Position numbers and translations under genes: made by a program. Under the pieces are notes generated by a model. It worked only from the letters and a program-made list of their open reading frames with translations. It was not told where the DNA came from and searched no databases. DNA of 64,000 bases, taken from NCBI RefSeq assembly GCF_018403225.1, contig NZ_BOSG01000008.1, positions 1 through 64,000 of the forward strand. Reading direction: 5' to 3'. This document shows positions 45,409-55,335 of the stretch, one piece after another. Position 1 is the stretch's first letter. Each line of letters opens with the position of its first letter. This stretch comes from Paenibacillus sp. J23TS9. GTDB lineage: Bacteria > Bacillota > Bacilli > Paenibacillales > Paenibacillaceae.

Positions 45409-45769
45409 GCTGTGCACCTCCCGAAGACGTCCTTCTTTCCAGAAGACTCTATATTTCCTAGCAGAACAGCCTAAGCCCTTCATTGCTGAAAAGAAAATAA
45501 CCGTTCCTGCGAAATGAACAATAAACAAAAACCTACGGTCTTTGCTCATACATTCATTAAAACACGCGAATTTAGGCCTACCTAAAACACTTTATCATAA
45601 GGGTCAATTCGTGTCAACGAAAGAATGACCCTGTTTTCGGCGTGCCGGGATCGCATTTCCCCTAGTCGTTTCAAGCCTTTTTTTCTCTGTTCAAGCTGCC
45701 TGCATTCATTTACCAGTATGATTCATTCCTGAGGTGCTTAAACCTTGGCATGTTCCATTGTGAAAAAAA
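45409..45769 (-). promoter_or_regulatory. rpmG-secE-nusG promoter and upstream spacer
   Basis: Minus-strand -35 TTGACA (45612-45617) and -10 TAAAGT (45589-45594), spacer 17 bp. The transcript leader is about 175 bases. Upstream, 45620-45769 shows nothing recognisable besides the sigH terminator. Confidence 0.75.
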
Positions 45770-45791
45770 AAGACTCTAAAGTGAGTCTTTT
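45762..45791 (-). terminator. Terminator of sigH
   Basis: Minus-strand AAAGACTC-ACTTTA-GAGTCTTT followed by a run of at least seven T's. Confidence 0.9.
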
Positions 45792-45805
45792 TTGGATCTA
45801 AGCGT

Positions 45806-46450
45806 CTAATTATCACGAACTTCCAAATAACGTTCCAGTTTGCGTTTGACACGCTGCAGTGCGTTATCAATCGATTTCACATGCCTTTTGAGATCAACCG
45901 CGATCTCCTGATAGGAGCGGCCATCCAAATACAGCATCAGCACTTTACGTTCCAGGTCACTCAAAATCTCGGACATCTTGTCCTCAAGACCTACAAACTC
46001 TTCTTGGTTGATTATTAATTCCTCGGGATCAGAAACCTGAGTACCACAAATCACATCAAGCAGTGTCCGGTCGGAATCTTCATCGTAAATCGGCTTGTCC
46101 AAAGATACATAGGAATTCAGCGGAATATGCTTCTGTCTTGTCGCTGTCTTGATCGCCGTAATAATCTGTCTTGTAATACAGAGCTCGGCGAAAGCTTTGA
46201 ACGAAGACTGCTTGTCCATACGGAAATCACGGATCGATTTGTATAAGCCGATCATGCCTTCCTGAATGATATCCTCTCGGTCCGCACCGATCAAAAAGTA
46301 AGACCTGGCTTTGGCGCGCACGAAATTCCGGTACTTGTTAATCAAGAACTCCAGCGCTTCGCTATCGCCTTCACGAAAATATTCGACAACGTCCTCATCT
46401 GACTTGTACTCGTAATCCGACAACGATAATTCTTTGAGGTCTACACTCAC
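45806..46450 (-). CDS. sigH: RNA polymerase sigma factor SigH (Spo0H)
   Basis: 214 residues. Region 2 with YRNFVRAKARSYFLIGADRE and DIIQEGMIGLYKSIRDF (core binding and -10 recognition), and region 4 near the C terminus with DLERKVLMLYLDGRSYQEIA. Sigma-H switches on early sporulation and transition-state genes. The GTG at 46450 has GGGGGG 7 bases upstream; the longer frame starts inside the promoter region. Downstream of yacP, same order as Bacillus. Confidence 0.96.
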   Translation of the reverse strand: MSVDLKELSLSDYEYKSDEDVVEYFREGDSEALEFLINKYRNFVRAKARSYFLIGADREDIIQEGMIGLYKSIRDFRMDKQSSFKAFAELCITRQIITAIKTATRQKHIPLNSYVSLDKPIYDEDSDRTLLDVICGTQVSDPEELIINQEEFVGLEDKMSEILSDLERKVLMLYLDGRSYQEIAVDLKRHVKSIDNALQRVKRKLERYLEVRDN

Positions 46451-46507
46451 CAAGAATCCCCCCGGCTGCAACGCAAGGTACCCCGTTACTCTGTGAAATA
46501 TACGAAC

Positions 46508-46537
46508 AGTATATATGATGGCAGTTGAAACCGTCAA
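46508..46537 (-). promoter_or_regulatory. sigH promoter
   Basis: Minus-strand -35 TTGACG (46532-46537) and -10 TATACT (46508-46513), 18 bp apart. A vegetative-type promoter between yacP and sigH. Confidence 0.7.
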
Positions 46538-46579
46538 CCACGTATTACCTAAAAAAGAACATGAATAACAAAATTGTCA

Positions 46580-46602
46580 AGAGATTCAAATTTGTAATCT
46601 CT
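46580..46602 (-). repeat. Inverted repeat between yacP and sigH
   Basis: AGAGATT and AATCTCT arms around CAAATTTG, itself a palindrome, 11 bases after the yacP stop. It could be a weak terminator (only TTTT follows at a distance) or an operator of sigH. Confidence 0.5.
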
Positions 46603-46613
46603 TCCATTATTTG

Positions 46614-47135
46614 TCACTCTCTGCGCCATTTCTCGAATATTTCTCGAAGCTCCGGTTTGAGCTTGCTGTCCAGCGTATTTCGTGTCGATGGGGCATGATC
46701 GCTCCTGATGCGGTTTTGTATCGCCTTCTCGCAGTTCTCCACCTCGATCAACAGCTCACGGGCAGAGAGCCGCAGCGCACCGCGTGCAAATATCACATGC
46801 TGCTCGATGAAATCGCTGGTAGCTACATATATTTTACGGCTGCGAAGGCTCAGTTCTCCCACAAGCCGCTCTATACATTCATCGGCAGTTTCTTTCTCTT
46901 TTGTGAAATAAACCTGTATTTTACTTTGGGCAAAGGCTTTGCCGAGCCCTGGAACCCGATACGCATCGAAGACGGCAATGACTTTGCGGCCTGTGAATGC
47001 CTGGTAATCCGCAAGCTTGCCAAGCAGATTATCGCGCGCCTCCTGCATGCTGATTTGCGACAGCTTCGCAAGAGACGGCCAGGCTCCGATCATATTGTAG
47101 CCGTCCACCAGAAGCACATCCCGCAAATCCGCCAT
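46614..47135 (-). CDS. rae1: NYN-domain endoribonuclease (YacP/Rae1 type)
   Basis: 173 residues, PIN-like NYN fold: LLVDGYNMIG (acidic residue near 11) and VIAVFDAYRVPG, then YFTKEKETADECIERLV with further acidic residues. In Bacillus subtilis YacP (Rae1) cuts mRNA in the ribosomal A site. Follows rlmB by 6 bases, so co-translated with the cysE-cysS-mrnC-rlmB unit, as in Bacillus. Confidence 0.92.
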   Translation of the reverse strand: MADLRDVLLVDGYNMIGAWPSLAKLSQISMQEARDNLLGKLADYQAFTGRKVIAVFDAYRVPGLGKAFAQSKIQVYFTKEKETADECIERLVGELSLRSRKIYVATSDFIEQHVIFARGALRLSARELLIEVENCEKAIQNRIRSDHAPSTRNTLDSKLKPELREIFEKWRRE

Positions 47136-47141
47136 TTCACG

Positions 47142-47885
47142 TTAACCTTGATTACGGCGGCGCAATACTTCGTACATCACTACACCGGCTGCCACAGAGG
47201 CATTCAGCGAGTTGATCTGTCCGTTCATCGGCAGCTTGATCAAAACATCGCATTTTTCCCGGATAAGCCGCCCCATACCTTTGCCTTCATTGCCAATGAC
47301 GATGGCTACCGGACCGTCAAAGACGTTGGTTTCATAGATCCCCGCAACAGCCGAAACATCCGTGCCTACGACCCAAACTCCTTTTTCCTTCAAAGAATCA
47401 ATCGTCTGTCCCAAATTAGTAACCCTTGCTACCGGGACATATTCTGCTGCTCCTGCCGAGGTTTTGGAGACAGTGGCTGTCACCTGCGCCGAGCGGCGTT
47501 TTGGAACAATGACTCCGTGCACTCCGGTGCAATCTGCTGTACGCAGAATGGATCCCAGATTGTGAGGATCCTCAATTTCGTCAAGCAGCAGGATAAAAGG
47601 CGGCTCGCCCTTATCCTCCGCTACCTTCAGAATGTCCTCTACTTCAGCGTAAGCGTAAGGCGCAACCTGCGCGACTACACCCTGATGCTGCATGTCAGGT
47701 GCCATTTGGTCAAGCTTGCGCTTATCGACCTGCTGGATCACAATCCCCAGCTTTTTTGCCTCGATAATAATTGGCTGCGTCAAATGCTTTTGGGCATTTT
47801 CAGCAATCCAAATTTTGTTGATGGTACGGCCGGATTTTAGCGCTTCGATAACCGAGTGCTTCCCGCCGATGATTTCTTCATCCAT
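47142..47885 (-). CDS. rlmB: 23S rRNA 2'-O-methyltransferase, SpoU family (RlmB/YacO type)
   Basis: 247 residues. An N-terminal L30e-like RNA-binding domain (about 1-80) and a SPOUT domain with LDEIEDPHNLGSILRTAD, IVIGNEGKGM and LNASVAAGV, the three SpoU motifs. Predicted to methylate the ribose of a 23S rRNA guanosine (or tRNA); the substrate is inferred by family. 17 bp after mrnC. Confidence 0.95.
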   Translation of the reverse strand: MDEEIIGGKHSVIEALKSGRTINKIWIAENAQKHLTQPIIIEAKKLGIVIQQVDKRKLDQMAPDMQHQGVVAQVAPYAYAEVEDILKVAEDKGEPPFILLLDEIEDPHNLGSILRTADCTGVHGVIVPKRRSAQVTATVSKTSAGAAEYVPVARVTNLGQTIDSLKEKGVWVVGTDVSAVAGIYETNVFDGPVAIVIGNEGKGMGRLIREKCDVLIKLPMNGQINSLNASVAAGVVMYEVLRRRNQG

Positions 47886-47902
47886 GATATCCTCCAGAAG
47901 CT

Positions 47903-48358
47903 TTATTTTACATGCTGATTTTGTTCTATATATTCAATACCCATTCCAATGAGCTCCTGCATCCGATCGAGCTGCTGCATGTAGTACAGATATCCGATCA
48001 GACTTTCAAATGCCGTAGCGTGGCGGTATTCCAGCACGTCGGCATTTTTGGGAATGCTGCCGGATTTGGCATTGCGTCCTTGCCTTACGACGTCCTTTTC
48101 CTCATCCGTTAAAACAGGATCAAGGGCTGTCACGATCCGGCTTTGTGCTTTGGCTGACACCATTCCTGTCGCCTGACGGTGAAGCTGATTCGGCTTCAGA
48201 TTCGGTTTGGAAATCAAGTATTGCCTGACAGCTACTTCATAAATGGCGTCCCCGATGTATGCGAGCACAATCGGCGGAATCAGCCGGGGCTGTCTGGAAG
48301 GAGGGTAATTGAACCATCCCGCTTCCGGTGTCAGCCCCTGATTGTCTTGGCCGCTCAT
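47903..48358 (-). CDS. mrnC: Mini-ribonuclease III
   Basis: 151 residues, RNase III catalytic domain without a dsRNA-binding domain. VLAYIGDAIYEVAVRQ contains the metal-binding Asp, and ESLIGYLYY the conserved Glu. Matures 23S rRNA ends in Bacillus. The ATG overlaps the cysS stop as ATGA, so translation is coupled; an earlier TTG four codons upstream is less likely. Confidence 0.95.
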   Translation of the reverse strand: MSGQDNQGLTPEAGWFNYPPSRQPRLIPPIVLAYIGDAIYEVAVRQYLISKPNLKPNQLHRQATGMVSAKAQSRIVTALDPVLTDEEKDVVRQGRNAKSGSIPKNADVLEYRHATAFESLIGYLYYMQQLDRMQELIGMGIEYIEQNQHVK

Positions 48359-49761
48359 TTCCGCCGCCAACGCATGCCCTGCGCCGTATCCTCCAGCACA
48401 ATTCCCTGCGCACCCAGGAGATCACGGATTTCATCAGCGCGGCTCCAGTTCTTATCCTTACGTGCTTCCATCCGCTCTGCAATGAGGTTCTCAACCTCTT
48501 CGTCCAGGAGCTCAGCCTCTTCGCCCGCATACAAACGAAGCACGGCATTCAACTCTTCAAAAGCAGCCAGCATAGCCTTTAATTCTTCCGGGTTCGCCAC
48601 GGACTCCTGCAGCAGCAAATTGGCTTCATTGACCCATTCGAACATTGCGGTAATGGCATCCGGTGTATTGAAATCGTCATCCATCTTTTCGTAGTACTGC
48701 TTCAGAATGCTATCCAGCTTCTGCTTCATTTCATCCCGAACCTGCCCGTGACCATCAGGAGTAACGGTTTTCAAACGGTGCTTCAGGTTGCCGACAGCAT
48801 TGGCAATACGCTCCACACTGTTCATCGCCTGATCCATCGTTTCCGCGTTGAAGTTAAGCGGGTTACGGTAGTGTGTTGAAAGCATGAAATAGCGGATGGC
48901 CTCTTTTTTGAATTCCTTGCGCAGATCTTTAACCAGAATACCATTGCCGAGTGATTTCGACATTTTTTCGTTATTAATTTTGATATAACCGTTATGCATC
49001 CAGTAATTAGCCAGCGGTTTGCCTGTCAGCGCTTCGGACTGGGCTACCTCACACTCATGATGCGGGAACTGCAAATCCTGTCCGCCTCCGTGAATATCAA
49101 TTGTATCCCCCAGATAGCGGCGAGCCATTGCCGAGCATTCAATATGCCAGCCTGGACGTCCGTCTCCCCAAGGGCTGGACCAGTAGATTTCACCCGGTTT
49201 GGCTGCTTTCCAGAGCACGAAGTCCTCCGGATTTTCCTTGCGCTCGTCGACGTTGATCCGAATGCCGAACTGCAGTTCATCCAGCTTCTGATGCGAGAGC
49301 TTACCGTAATCAGGAAATTTATTCGTCCGGTAAAACACATCGCCGCCTTTTTCATAAGCAAAACCATTCTGCTCCAGCTCCTGAATGAAGGCAATGATAT
49401 TGTCCATATTCTCGGTTACGCGCGGATTGATTGTCGCCTTGTGAATACCAAGGCCTTCCAAATCCTCAAAGTATGCCTTGATAAACTTGTCAGCTACCTC
49501 TGGCACCGTGCTGCTCAACTGCTCTGCCTTGCGGATAAGCTTATCGTCCACGTCCGTGAAGTTAACCACATAGTTAACCTCATTGCCGATTTGTTCAAGA
49601 TACGTACGGACCACATCAAAAAAGATCATTGGCCGCGCGTTGCCGATATGGATGTAATCATATACGGTAGGCCCGCATACATACATCTTCACCTTTCCAG
49701 GTTCCTGCGGCACAAATTCTTCCTTGGCTCGATTCAATGTATTATAAATTTGAAGCGCCAT
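48355..49761 (-). CDS. cysS: Cysteinyl-tRNA synthetase
   Basis: 468 residues. Class I motifs HIGN (38-41) and KMSKS (about 267-271); zinc ligand C29 in YVCGPTVYD with further Cys/His in WHIECSAMA and PHHECE. Start at ATG 49761, 9 bases after AAAGGA; a GTG two codons upstream is too close. 57 bp after cysE and under the same T-box leader. Confidence 0.97.
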   Translation of the reverse strand: MALQIYNTLNRAKEEFVPQEPGKVKMYVCGPTVYDYIHIGNARPMIFFDVVRTYLEQIGNEVNYVVNFTDVDDKLIRKAEQLSSTVPEVADKFIKAYFEDLEGLGIHKATINPRVTENMDNIIAFIQELEQNGFAYEKGGDVFYRTNKFPDYGKLSHQKLDELQFGIRINVDERKENPEDFVLWKAAKPGEIYWSSPWGDGRPGWHIECSAMARRYLGDTIDIHGGGQDLQFPHHECEVAQSEALTGKPLANYWMHNGYIKINNEKMSKSLGNGILVKDLRKEFKKEAIRYFMLSTHYRNPLNFNAETMDQAMNSVERIANAVGNLKHRLKTVTPDGHGQVRDEMKQKLDSILKQYYEKMDDDFNTPDAITAMFEWVNEANLLLQESVANPEELKAMLAAFEELNAVLRLYAGEEAELLDEEVENLIAERMEARKDKNWSRADEIRDLLGAQGIVLEDTAQGMRWRRK

Positions 49762-49818
49762 ATTCACATTTCCTTTCTTTCTTTAAATGAAAATCCTGAA
49801 TGTTCCATAACCCAAGTT

Positions 49819-50502
49819 TTAATCATTATGCTCCCTGCCTGCGGCGGCTTTGATCTGAACCAGCTCGTTGTTTTCGTATTTGATGCTTTCGAGCTCCCCC
49901 CGGAGGCGGTCAATTTCCCTCTGCATACCTCGAATCGAATCCACAATCGGGTCGGGCAGCTGGTGGCTGAGGCGATCTACACGACGACCATCCTGCTTGA
50001 CAATGGTCCCCGGTATGCCTACGACCGTACTGTTGGCAGGCACCTCTTTCAGCACAACCGAGTTAGCACCAATGTTGCTTTGGTCTCCCACCTTAAAAGA
50101 TCCCAGAACCTTGGCACCGGAAGCGATGACGACATTATTCCCAATCGTCGGGTGGCGTTTCCCCTTTTCCTTGCCGGTACCTCCCAGCGTGACGCCTTGG
50201 TAAATCACAACGTCATCACCAATCTCACAGGTTTCCCCTATAACTACGCCCATGCCATGATCGATAAAGAGCCTCCTGCCGATCTTGGCGCCGGGATGGA
50301 TCTCGATTCCTGTCATGAAACGACTGAACTGTGAAATAATACGCGCCAGTGTGAACCACCGATGTCTGTACAGCTTGTGGGCAATCCGGTGAGCCCAGAT
50401 GGCGTGCAGTCCTGAATATGTGAATACCACTTCGAACAGTCTTCTGGCGGCCGGATCATTTTCAAATACCGTCTGGACATCCGATCTGATCTGCTTAAAC
50501 AT
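49819..50502 (-). CDS. cysE: Serine O-acetyltransferase
   Basis: 227 residues. An N-terminal helical region, then a left-handed beta-helix of hexapeptide repeats ([16 protein letters not shown] and others) with the HGMGVVIGE and [15 protein letters not shown] segments typical of SAT. Makes O-acetylserine for cysteine synthesis. The C-terminal 40 residues are charged and may be coiled. First gene behind the cysteine T-box. Confidence 0.96.
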   Translation of the reverse strand: MFKQIRSDVQTVFENDPAARRLFEVVFTYSGLHAIWAHRIAHKLYRHRWFTLARIISQFSRFMTGIEIHPGAKIGRRLFIDHGMGVVIGETCEIGDDVVIYQGVTLGGTGKEKGKRHPTIGNNVVIASGAKVLGSFKVGDQSNIGANSVVLKEVPANSTVVGIPGTIVKQDGRRVDRLSHQLPDPIVDSIRGMQREIDRLRGELESIKYENNELVQIKAAAGREHND

Positions 50503-50684
50503 ATCCGTTCCCCTCTTCGTCTCTTCTAATCCCTCGCGTCGCGAAAGATATCTGGTACTACCGGTGGTTTATCTCAAAAGAAAAACTTTATCGGCGTATT
50601 TCCACAGAAGACTGACCGCTTGTAACCGAAGTTTTTCTTGTGATAAAAGGCAGCCACGTCTTCAAAGTTATACTATTTAAAGAC

Positions 50685-50721
50685 CAAAAAACGCCTCGGC
50701 AGCTTTCGCTGCAGAGGCGTT
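50685..50721 (-). terminator. T-box terminator
   Basis: Minus-strand AACGCCTC-TGCAGC-GAAA-GCTGC-CGAGGCGTT followed by six T's; competes with the antiterminator that contains the T-box sequence. Confidence 0.92.
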
Positions 50722-51057
50722 ATACGCGGTTCCACTCTGCTTGAATCCATTTTTATGCATAGGTCTGCGCATAAAGCTGAATTCCTCTCATCTGTCCTGT
50801 TAACGGGGGACCTTCCGGCATAGTCTAACGGTTCAATCTGAACCGCTCATCCATGCAGCTCACAGGCGCATTTCCGCAGTCGGCATATGGATAACTTCCA
50901 GCCGCATGGAAAGCAGATTCTCCATGAGGTTATCCTCTCTGGCAAATGCCTGGGGTTAAAGCGTACTTCTCCTGTTCGTCGCTGTTGGGCAACATCATCT
51001 ATTCAGGCCTGCTGCTTAGGGCAGGTTTTTATAGATCTTATTTTGGTAGTAATTATA
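50685..51057 (-). promoter_or_regulatory. Cysteine T-box riboswitch upstream of cysE-cysS, with promoter
   Basis: Promoter TTGTCA (51076-51081), 18 bp, TATAAT (51052-51057) on the minus strand. The leader carries a stem I with the specifier UGC (50868-50870, in GGAAATGCGCC), a Cys codon, and the T-box sequence AGAGTGGAACCGCG (50725-50738) before a terminator hairpin. Uncharged tRNA-Cys is expected to pair with both and allow read-through into cysE. The UGC call is made by alignment to the usual specifier position, by eye. Confidence 0.9.
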
Positions 51058-51129
51058 GCCGAAAATGCATCAGACTGACAAGAAATGTTTTCGCCCATAT
51101 TCGGGCCTTCTATCCAGTCGTCGTTTCCG

Positions 51130-52593
51130 CTAGGCTCCTTTAATTTGCGATCTCAAACGTTCGATTACGCGATTCTTGCCAAGCAGATAGATGGTTTCAT
51201 TCAAATCACGGCCATGCATCTGGCCCGTTAACGCAACACGGATTGGCATAAACAGCTGTTTCCCTTTGAATCCGGTTTCCTTCTGCACTTCTTTGATCAG
51301 AACAGCGATTTGAGCAGCTGTATACTCCTCGGATGCCTCAATTTTGTCCAGCAGAGCTTTCAATACGGTTGGTACCTGCTCTTCAGCCAGAACAGGCTGG
51401 GCATCATGGTCCACTTCCATATGCGTGCGGAAGAACACATCGGACAAACCGACAATGTCGGAGGCTGCGGTCATTTGCTCCTGGTAAAGAGCGACCAGCT
51501 TCCTCGCCCAAACTTCCTGCTCTTCACTGAGCTCCGCCGGCAGACGGCTCGCTTTTTGGAGATGAGGGATAGCCAGCTTGGCAATCCGCTCTGGATCTGC
51601 CTGCTTGATGTAGGCGTTATTCAGATGAGCCAGTTTGTTCTGGTCAAACACGGCTGGACTCTTCGACAACCGGTCCGGGTTGAAAATTTTAATCAGCTCT
51701 TCTCGGCTGTAAATCTCCTCTTCCCCTTCCGGCGACCAGCCGAGCAGTGCGATAAAGTTAACCAGAGCTTCAGGAAGATAGCCAAGCTGATCATACTGTT
51801 CAATGAACTGGATAATGGACTCATCCCGCTTGCTCAGCTTCTTATGGTTTTCGTTCACGATCAATGTCATATGGCCGAAACGAGGCGCTTCCCAGCCCAA
51901 GGCTTCATAAATCATCAGCTGGCGGGGAGTATTCGAAATATGATCCTCTCCACGGAGTACATGGGAGATCTTCATCAAATAATCGTCGATAACAACTGCA
52001 TAGTTATATGTCGGAATGCCGTCTCTTTTCACAATAACAAAGTCGCCTGTGTCCTGAGTATTGAAGGAAATCATGCCTTTAACGATGTCGTCAAACGTAT
52101 ACGTCTTGTCCTCAGGGACGCGGAAACGAATGCTTGCTGTACGTCCTTCTGCTTCAAAGGCCTTACGTTGATCCTCAGTCAAATCACGGTGTTTGCCGGA
52201 GTAACGAGGTGTTTCGCCGCGGCCCATTTGCTCCTCGCGTTCCTTCTCCAGCTCCTCTTCCGTGCAGTAGCAGTGGTATGCGAGACCTCTGTCCAGCAAA
52301 TCCTGCGTATATTTATTATAAATATCAAGGCGCTCCGTTTGACGGTAAGGTCCGTATTCGCCGCCGATATCAATACTTTCATCCCAATCCAGACCAAGCC
52401 ATTTCAAATACTTCAGCTGGCTCTCTTCACCACCTGCAATGTTGCGCTTCACATCCGTATCCTCAATCCGGATAATGAAATCTCCGCCTTGATTACGGGC
52501 ATACAAATAGTTAAACAACGCCGTTCTGGCGTTCCCGATATGTAAATGTCCTGTAGGACTAGGTGCGTAACGTACGCGAACTTTATTAGTCAT
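51130..52593 (-). CDS. gltX: Glutamyl-tRNA synthetase
   Basis: 487 residues, class Ic: [10 protein letters not shown] and the KLSKRDES motif around residue 250. The C-terminal anticodon domain is full length. In bacteria lacking GlnRS, GltX also charges tRNA-Gln for later amidation; this cannot be judged here. GGAGGGG precedes the ATG. The T-box lies downstream, so gltX is not under cysteine control. Confidence 0.97.
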   Translation of the reverse strand: MTNKVRVRYAPSPTGHLHIGNARTALFNYLYARNQGGDFIIRIEDTDVKRNIAGGEESQLKYLKWLGLDWDESIDIGGEYGPYRQTERLDIYNKYTQDLLDRGLAYHCYCTEEELEKEREEQMGRGETPRYSGKHRDLTEDQRKAFEAEGRTASIRFRVPEDKTYTFDDIVKGMISFNTQDTGDFVIVKRDGIPTYNYAVVIDDYLMKISHVLRGEDHISNTPRQLMIYEALGWEAPRFGHMTLIVNENHKKLSKRDESIIQFIEQYDQLGYLPEALVNFIALLGWSPEGEEEIYSREELIKIFNPDRLSKSPAVFDQNKLAHLNNAYIKQADPERIAKLAIPHLQKASRLPAELSEEQEVWARKLVALYQEQMTAASDIVGLSDVFFRTHMEVDHDAQPVLAEEQVPTVLKALLDKIEASEEYTAAQIAVLIKEVQKETGFKGKQLFMPIRVALTGQMHGRDLNETIYLLGKNRVIERLRSQIKGA

Positions 52594-52640
52594 GGTAATC
52601 CCCTCCGCTTTTGTGTTATTAAACCAGTCATAATTCTTGC

Positions 52641-52821
52641 GTGTGACCGCTACGGTTCCCGGATCGTTCTTCCGATCGCTGTTGTCTCCATATTTCCTGA
52701 TTTAATCTTTTAAAGGGAGAAATATGGAGACAAAGCATATGCTTCCGAAGCGAGCTTTCCTGCGGAAACCTTTTAGCCGACCGCTTCGCTTCTTCAGATC
52801 GATTCCGGTCTCCTCCGCTAC
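52641..52821. repeat. Palindrome-rich intergenic element between gltX and ispF
   Basis: An element of about 180 bases in a 285-base spacer. A perfect 13-bp inverted repeat GTCTCCATATTTC / GAAATATGGAGAC (52686-52734) surrounds an A/T-rich loop. AAGCATATGCTT (12-bp palindrome) and CTTCCGAAG follow. The heptamer CCGCTAC occurs at both ends (52647-52653 and 52815-52821). It has the look of a dispersed non-coding repeat or folded RNA; I recall similar sequence from Paenibacillus intergenic regions but cannot verify. The rest of the spacer shows no gene. Confidence 0.6.
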
Positions 52822-52878
52822 TTGTGCTGTCACTATTCAATATATTGATTAATAACTCGAATGCCAATCAAAAATCCC

Positions 52879-53367
52879 TCAAGATGATAGCACATCTTTA
52901 ACGAGACAGACAACAGACTGCGCCGCAATGCCTTCTCCCCGTCCGGTGAATCCAAGCTGCTCCGTCGTTGTTGCCTTTACGTTCACCTGATCCAGATCTG
53001 CATCAAGTGCCTTGGCGATGACTTCGGCCATCTGTGGAATATATGGAGCCATCTTTGGTTTCTGAGCGATAATCGTAGAATCAATATTCCCGAGACGGTA
53101 ACCCCGCTCCTTCGCCATATCCCAAATATACAGCAGCAGCTTCAGGCTATCCGCATCTTTAAATTCTGGATCGGTATCGGGAAAATGCTTACCGATATCC
53201 CCGAGTCCAAGCGCACCCAGAATCGCATCTGTCACCGCATGCAAAAGCACGTCGGCATCCGAATGCCCAAGCAGTCCCTTTTCATAAGGAATCGTAACTC
53301 CCCCAATAATACATGGCCTGCCCTCTACAAGCTCATGCACGTCAAACCCTTGTCCTACACGTATCAT
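52879..53367 (-). CDS. ispF: 2-C-methyl-D-erythritol 2,4-cyclodiphosphate synthase
   Basis: 162 residues of the MEP isoprenoid pathway. Zinc ligands in GFDVHEL (D9, H11) and [12 protein letters not shown] (H43), and the signature [18 protein letters not shown] near the C terminus. Its ATG overlaps the ispD stop by 4 bases, coupling two consecutive-pathway enzymes. Confidence 0.96.
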   Translation of the reverse strand: MIRVGQGFDVHELVEGRPCIIGGVTIPYEKGLLGHSDADVLLHAVTDAILGALGLGDIGKHFPDTDPEFKDADSLKLLLYIWDMAKERGYRLGNIDSTIIAQKPKMAPYIPQMAEVIAKALDADLDQVNVKATTTEQLGFTGRGEGIAAQSVVCLVKDVLSS

Positions 53368-54068
53368 GGATTTCTCTCTCCCCTGCGTTTTAACATGAAT
53401 TCGGCATATTCCAAATCTTCCGGCGTCGTGATTTTTATATTCGTATAGCTGCTCTCCACGACAGCTACCGGAATGCCCATTCTTTCCACGAGCATGGAAT
53501 CATCCGTTCCAATGAAGCCGTCAGCCTCAGCCTGCTCATGCGCCTTCTTCAATGCTGAAAGACGAAAAGCCTGTGGGGTATGAATCGCCCACAGACTCCG
53601 GCGGTCGGGTGTTGCTTCGATCATTCCCGACTCACTCACCTGCTTAATCGTATCCTTCACCTTCACCGCGAGCACCGCAGCTCCGGAAAGCTGTGCTTTC
53701 CGGCAGCATGCCTCAACATGTTCAGGTTCAATGAACGGGCGTACACCGTCATGTACCATTACCCATTCCGTACCGATCTCCAACAAGCCTTTATATACGG
53801 ACTGCTGTCTTTCGCTTCCGCCCGATATCACTTTAACCACTTTGCTGAGTCCGTACTCCTTGATCCATCCGGTGCATCGATCTATATCTTCTGCCCCGGT
53901 CACCAGAACGATTTCTTGAACCAGCGGCATCCGTTCGAAGACGTCCAATGTATGCATAATAATGGGCTTGTCCTTCAGCAGCAGATACTGCTTGCTTTCG
54001 CGGGTTCCCATTCTTGTGCCTCTGCCCGCGGAAACCACGACCACGCCCACACGATTTTCTGTGTCCAA
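53364..54068 (-). CDS. ispD: 2-C-methyl-D-erythritol 4-phosphate cytidylyltransferase
   Basis: 234 residues. The CTP-binding loop is [11 protein letters not shown] near the N terminus, with VHDGVRPFI and TPQAF motifs further on. MEP pathway step 3. The start is TTG at 54068; GGGAGG lies about 11 bases upstream. The final residues of the predicted protein overlap ispF. Confidence 0.95.
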   Translation of the reverse strand: MDTENRVGVVVVSAGRGTRMGTRESKQYLLLKDKPIIMHTLDVFERMPLVQEIVLVTGAEDIDRCTGWIKEYGLSKVVKVISGGSERQQSVYKGLLEIGTEWVMVHDGVRPFIEPEHVEACCRKAQLSGAAVLAVKVKDTIKQVSESGMIEATPDRRSLWAIHTPQAFRLSALKKAHEQAEADGFIGTDDSMLVERMGIPVAVVESSYTNIKITTPEDLEYAEFMLKRRGERNP

Positions 54069-54116
54069 GCTGCGCCCTGCCTCCCAGTAAAAATGTATAC
54101 CCCCATCATACCCCTT

Positions 54117-55193
54117 TTACTGGGCTTTTTCCAACAGTTTCGGTTTGGCAAAAATCATCCGTCCCGCGGAAGTCTGGAGCACACTCGTCACCAGGACCTC
54201 CATCATACTTCCGATATAGTCACGCCCGCCTTCGACCACAATCATGGTTCCATCATCCAGATAGGCTACTCCCTGCCCATGTTCCTTGCCATCCTTGATC
54301 ACCTGCACCATAATTTCTTCCCCTGGCAGGACGACCGGCTTGACCGCATTGGCCAGATCATTAATGTTAAGTACCGATACTCCCTGCAGCTCACAAACCT
54401 TATTCAGGTTAAAATCATTCGTAACGACTTTGCCCTGAAGTACCTTCGCGAGCTTGACCAGCTTGCTGTCCACCTCCGAAATCTCTTCGAAGTCCCCCTC
54501 GTAGATCAGCACTCTGACATCCAGTTCTTTCTGAATTTTGTTTAAAATATCAAGTCCTCTGCGGCCGCGGTTGCGTTTGAGCAAATCCGACGAATCTGCA
54601 ATATGCTGCAGCTCTTCAAGCACAAATTCTGGAATGACGATCGTACCTTCGATAAAACCTGTCTTGCAGATGTCGGCGATACGGCCATCAATGATCACGC
54701 TGGTATCCAAAATTTTATGCTCTTCAATTTTCCGGTCCTCATAGGCATCCCCTTTGCCCCATCTTCCGGATGTCCACAGCGTCGCCAGCTCATCCTTTTT
54801 ATCCAGACCAACCCGGAATCCCATGTAGCCGCATAGTAGAGTCAGCCCCACAGCTGCGATTTCTCCGGCTTTACCTGCCCAAGCCAAGCTCGGATAGATC
54901 AGCAGAGACAGCAGAAGGCCTCCTACCAGACCGGCAGCTCCGGCTGCCAAGTCATTCATTGGCATACCCGCAAACAATTGGATTATGGACTGTACACGGG
55001 CAGTTAACGCCTGAGCAGATATGGAACCTATCAACAAAAATAAAATTGCGCCAAGTCCTGCAAACATCAGGCCGCCCCATGCGGAATGATCGATACCTAA
55101 TTTAGGGAACGTCCATCCGGCTGATTGATGCATGGTATAGCCCAACCATGCACCGCACAGCCCGGCAAATGCCATAATAATTTTTCTCAGCAT
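54117..55193 (-). CDS. yacL: PIN-TRAM membrane protein YacL
   Basis: 358 residues. Four membrane segments (about 4-22, 40-60, 85-103, 110-130), then a PIN-like domain (about 160-280; LDTSVIIDGRIADI with D163, and TNDFNLN with D260) and a TRAM domain (about 288-350) that probably binds RNA. YacL-type proteins are conserved in Firmicutes, function unproven. The ATG at 55193 follows AAGGAGGTG; an upstream extension overlaps the promoter region. Confidence 0.93.
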   Translation of the reverse strand: MLRKIIMAFAGLCGAWLGYTMHQSAGWTFPKLGIDHSAWGGLMFAGLGAILFLLIGSISAQALTARVQSIIQLFAGMPMNDLAAGAAGLVGGLLLSLLIYPSLAWAGKAGEIAAVGLTLLCGYMGFRVGLDKKDELATLWTSGRWGKGDAYEDRKIEEHKILDTSVIIDGRIADICKTGFIEGTIVIPEFVLEELQHIADSSDLLKRNRGRRGLDILNKIQKELDVRVLIYEGDFEEISEVDSKLVKLAKVLQGKVVTNDFNLNKVCELQGVSVLNINDLANAVKPVVLPGEEIMVQVIKDGKEHGQGVAYLDDGTMIVVEGGRDYIGSMMEVLVTSVLQTSAGRMIFAKPKLLEKAQ

Positions 55194-55335
55194 ATGTTCC
55201 CACACCTCCTTGATTGTATTAGTTATACATATTTCCTTAGCAGTATGAACCAATTCCAGGCTTCCTAATCCTGCCAGTTCCAAATTTTTCTATACCTTTC
55301 TTAAATTTAAGTTCTGGAAGATGTGTCATTTTTGG

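Noticed and set aside
48994..50334. 446-codon plus-strand frame across cysS and cysE
   Set aside because: Spans two certain genes on the other strand without RBS or recognisable motif.
50685..51081. T-box as regulator of gltX
   Set aside because: The leader lies downstream of gltX and its terminator precedes cysE; the specifier reads UGC (Cys), not a Glu codon.
51310..52545. 411-codon plus-strand frame opposite gltX
   Set aside because: Antisense shadow of gltX.
52628..52867. 79-codon minus-strand frame in the gltX-ispF spacer
   Set aside because: Its composition reflects the palindromic element, and no RBS precedes the start.
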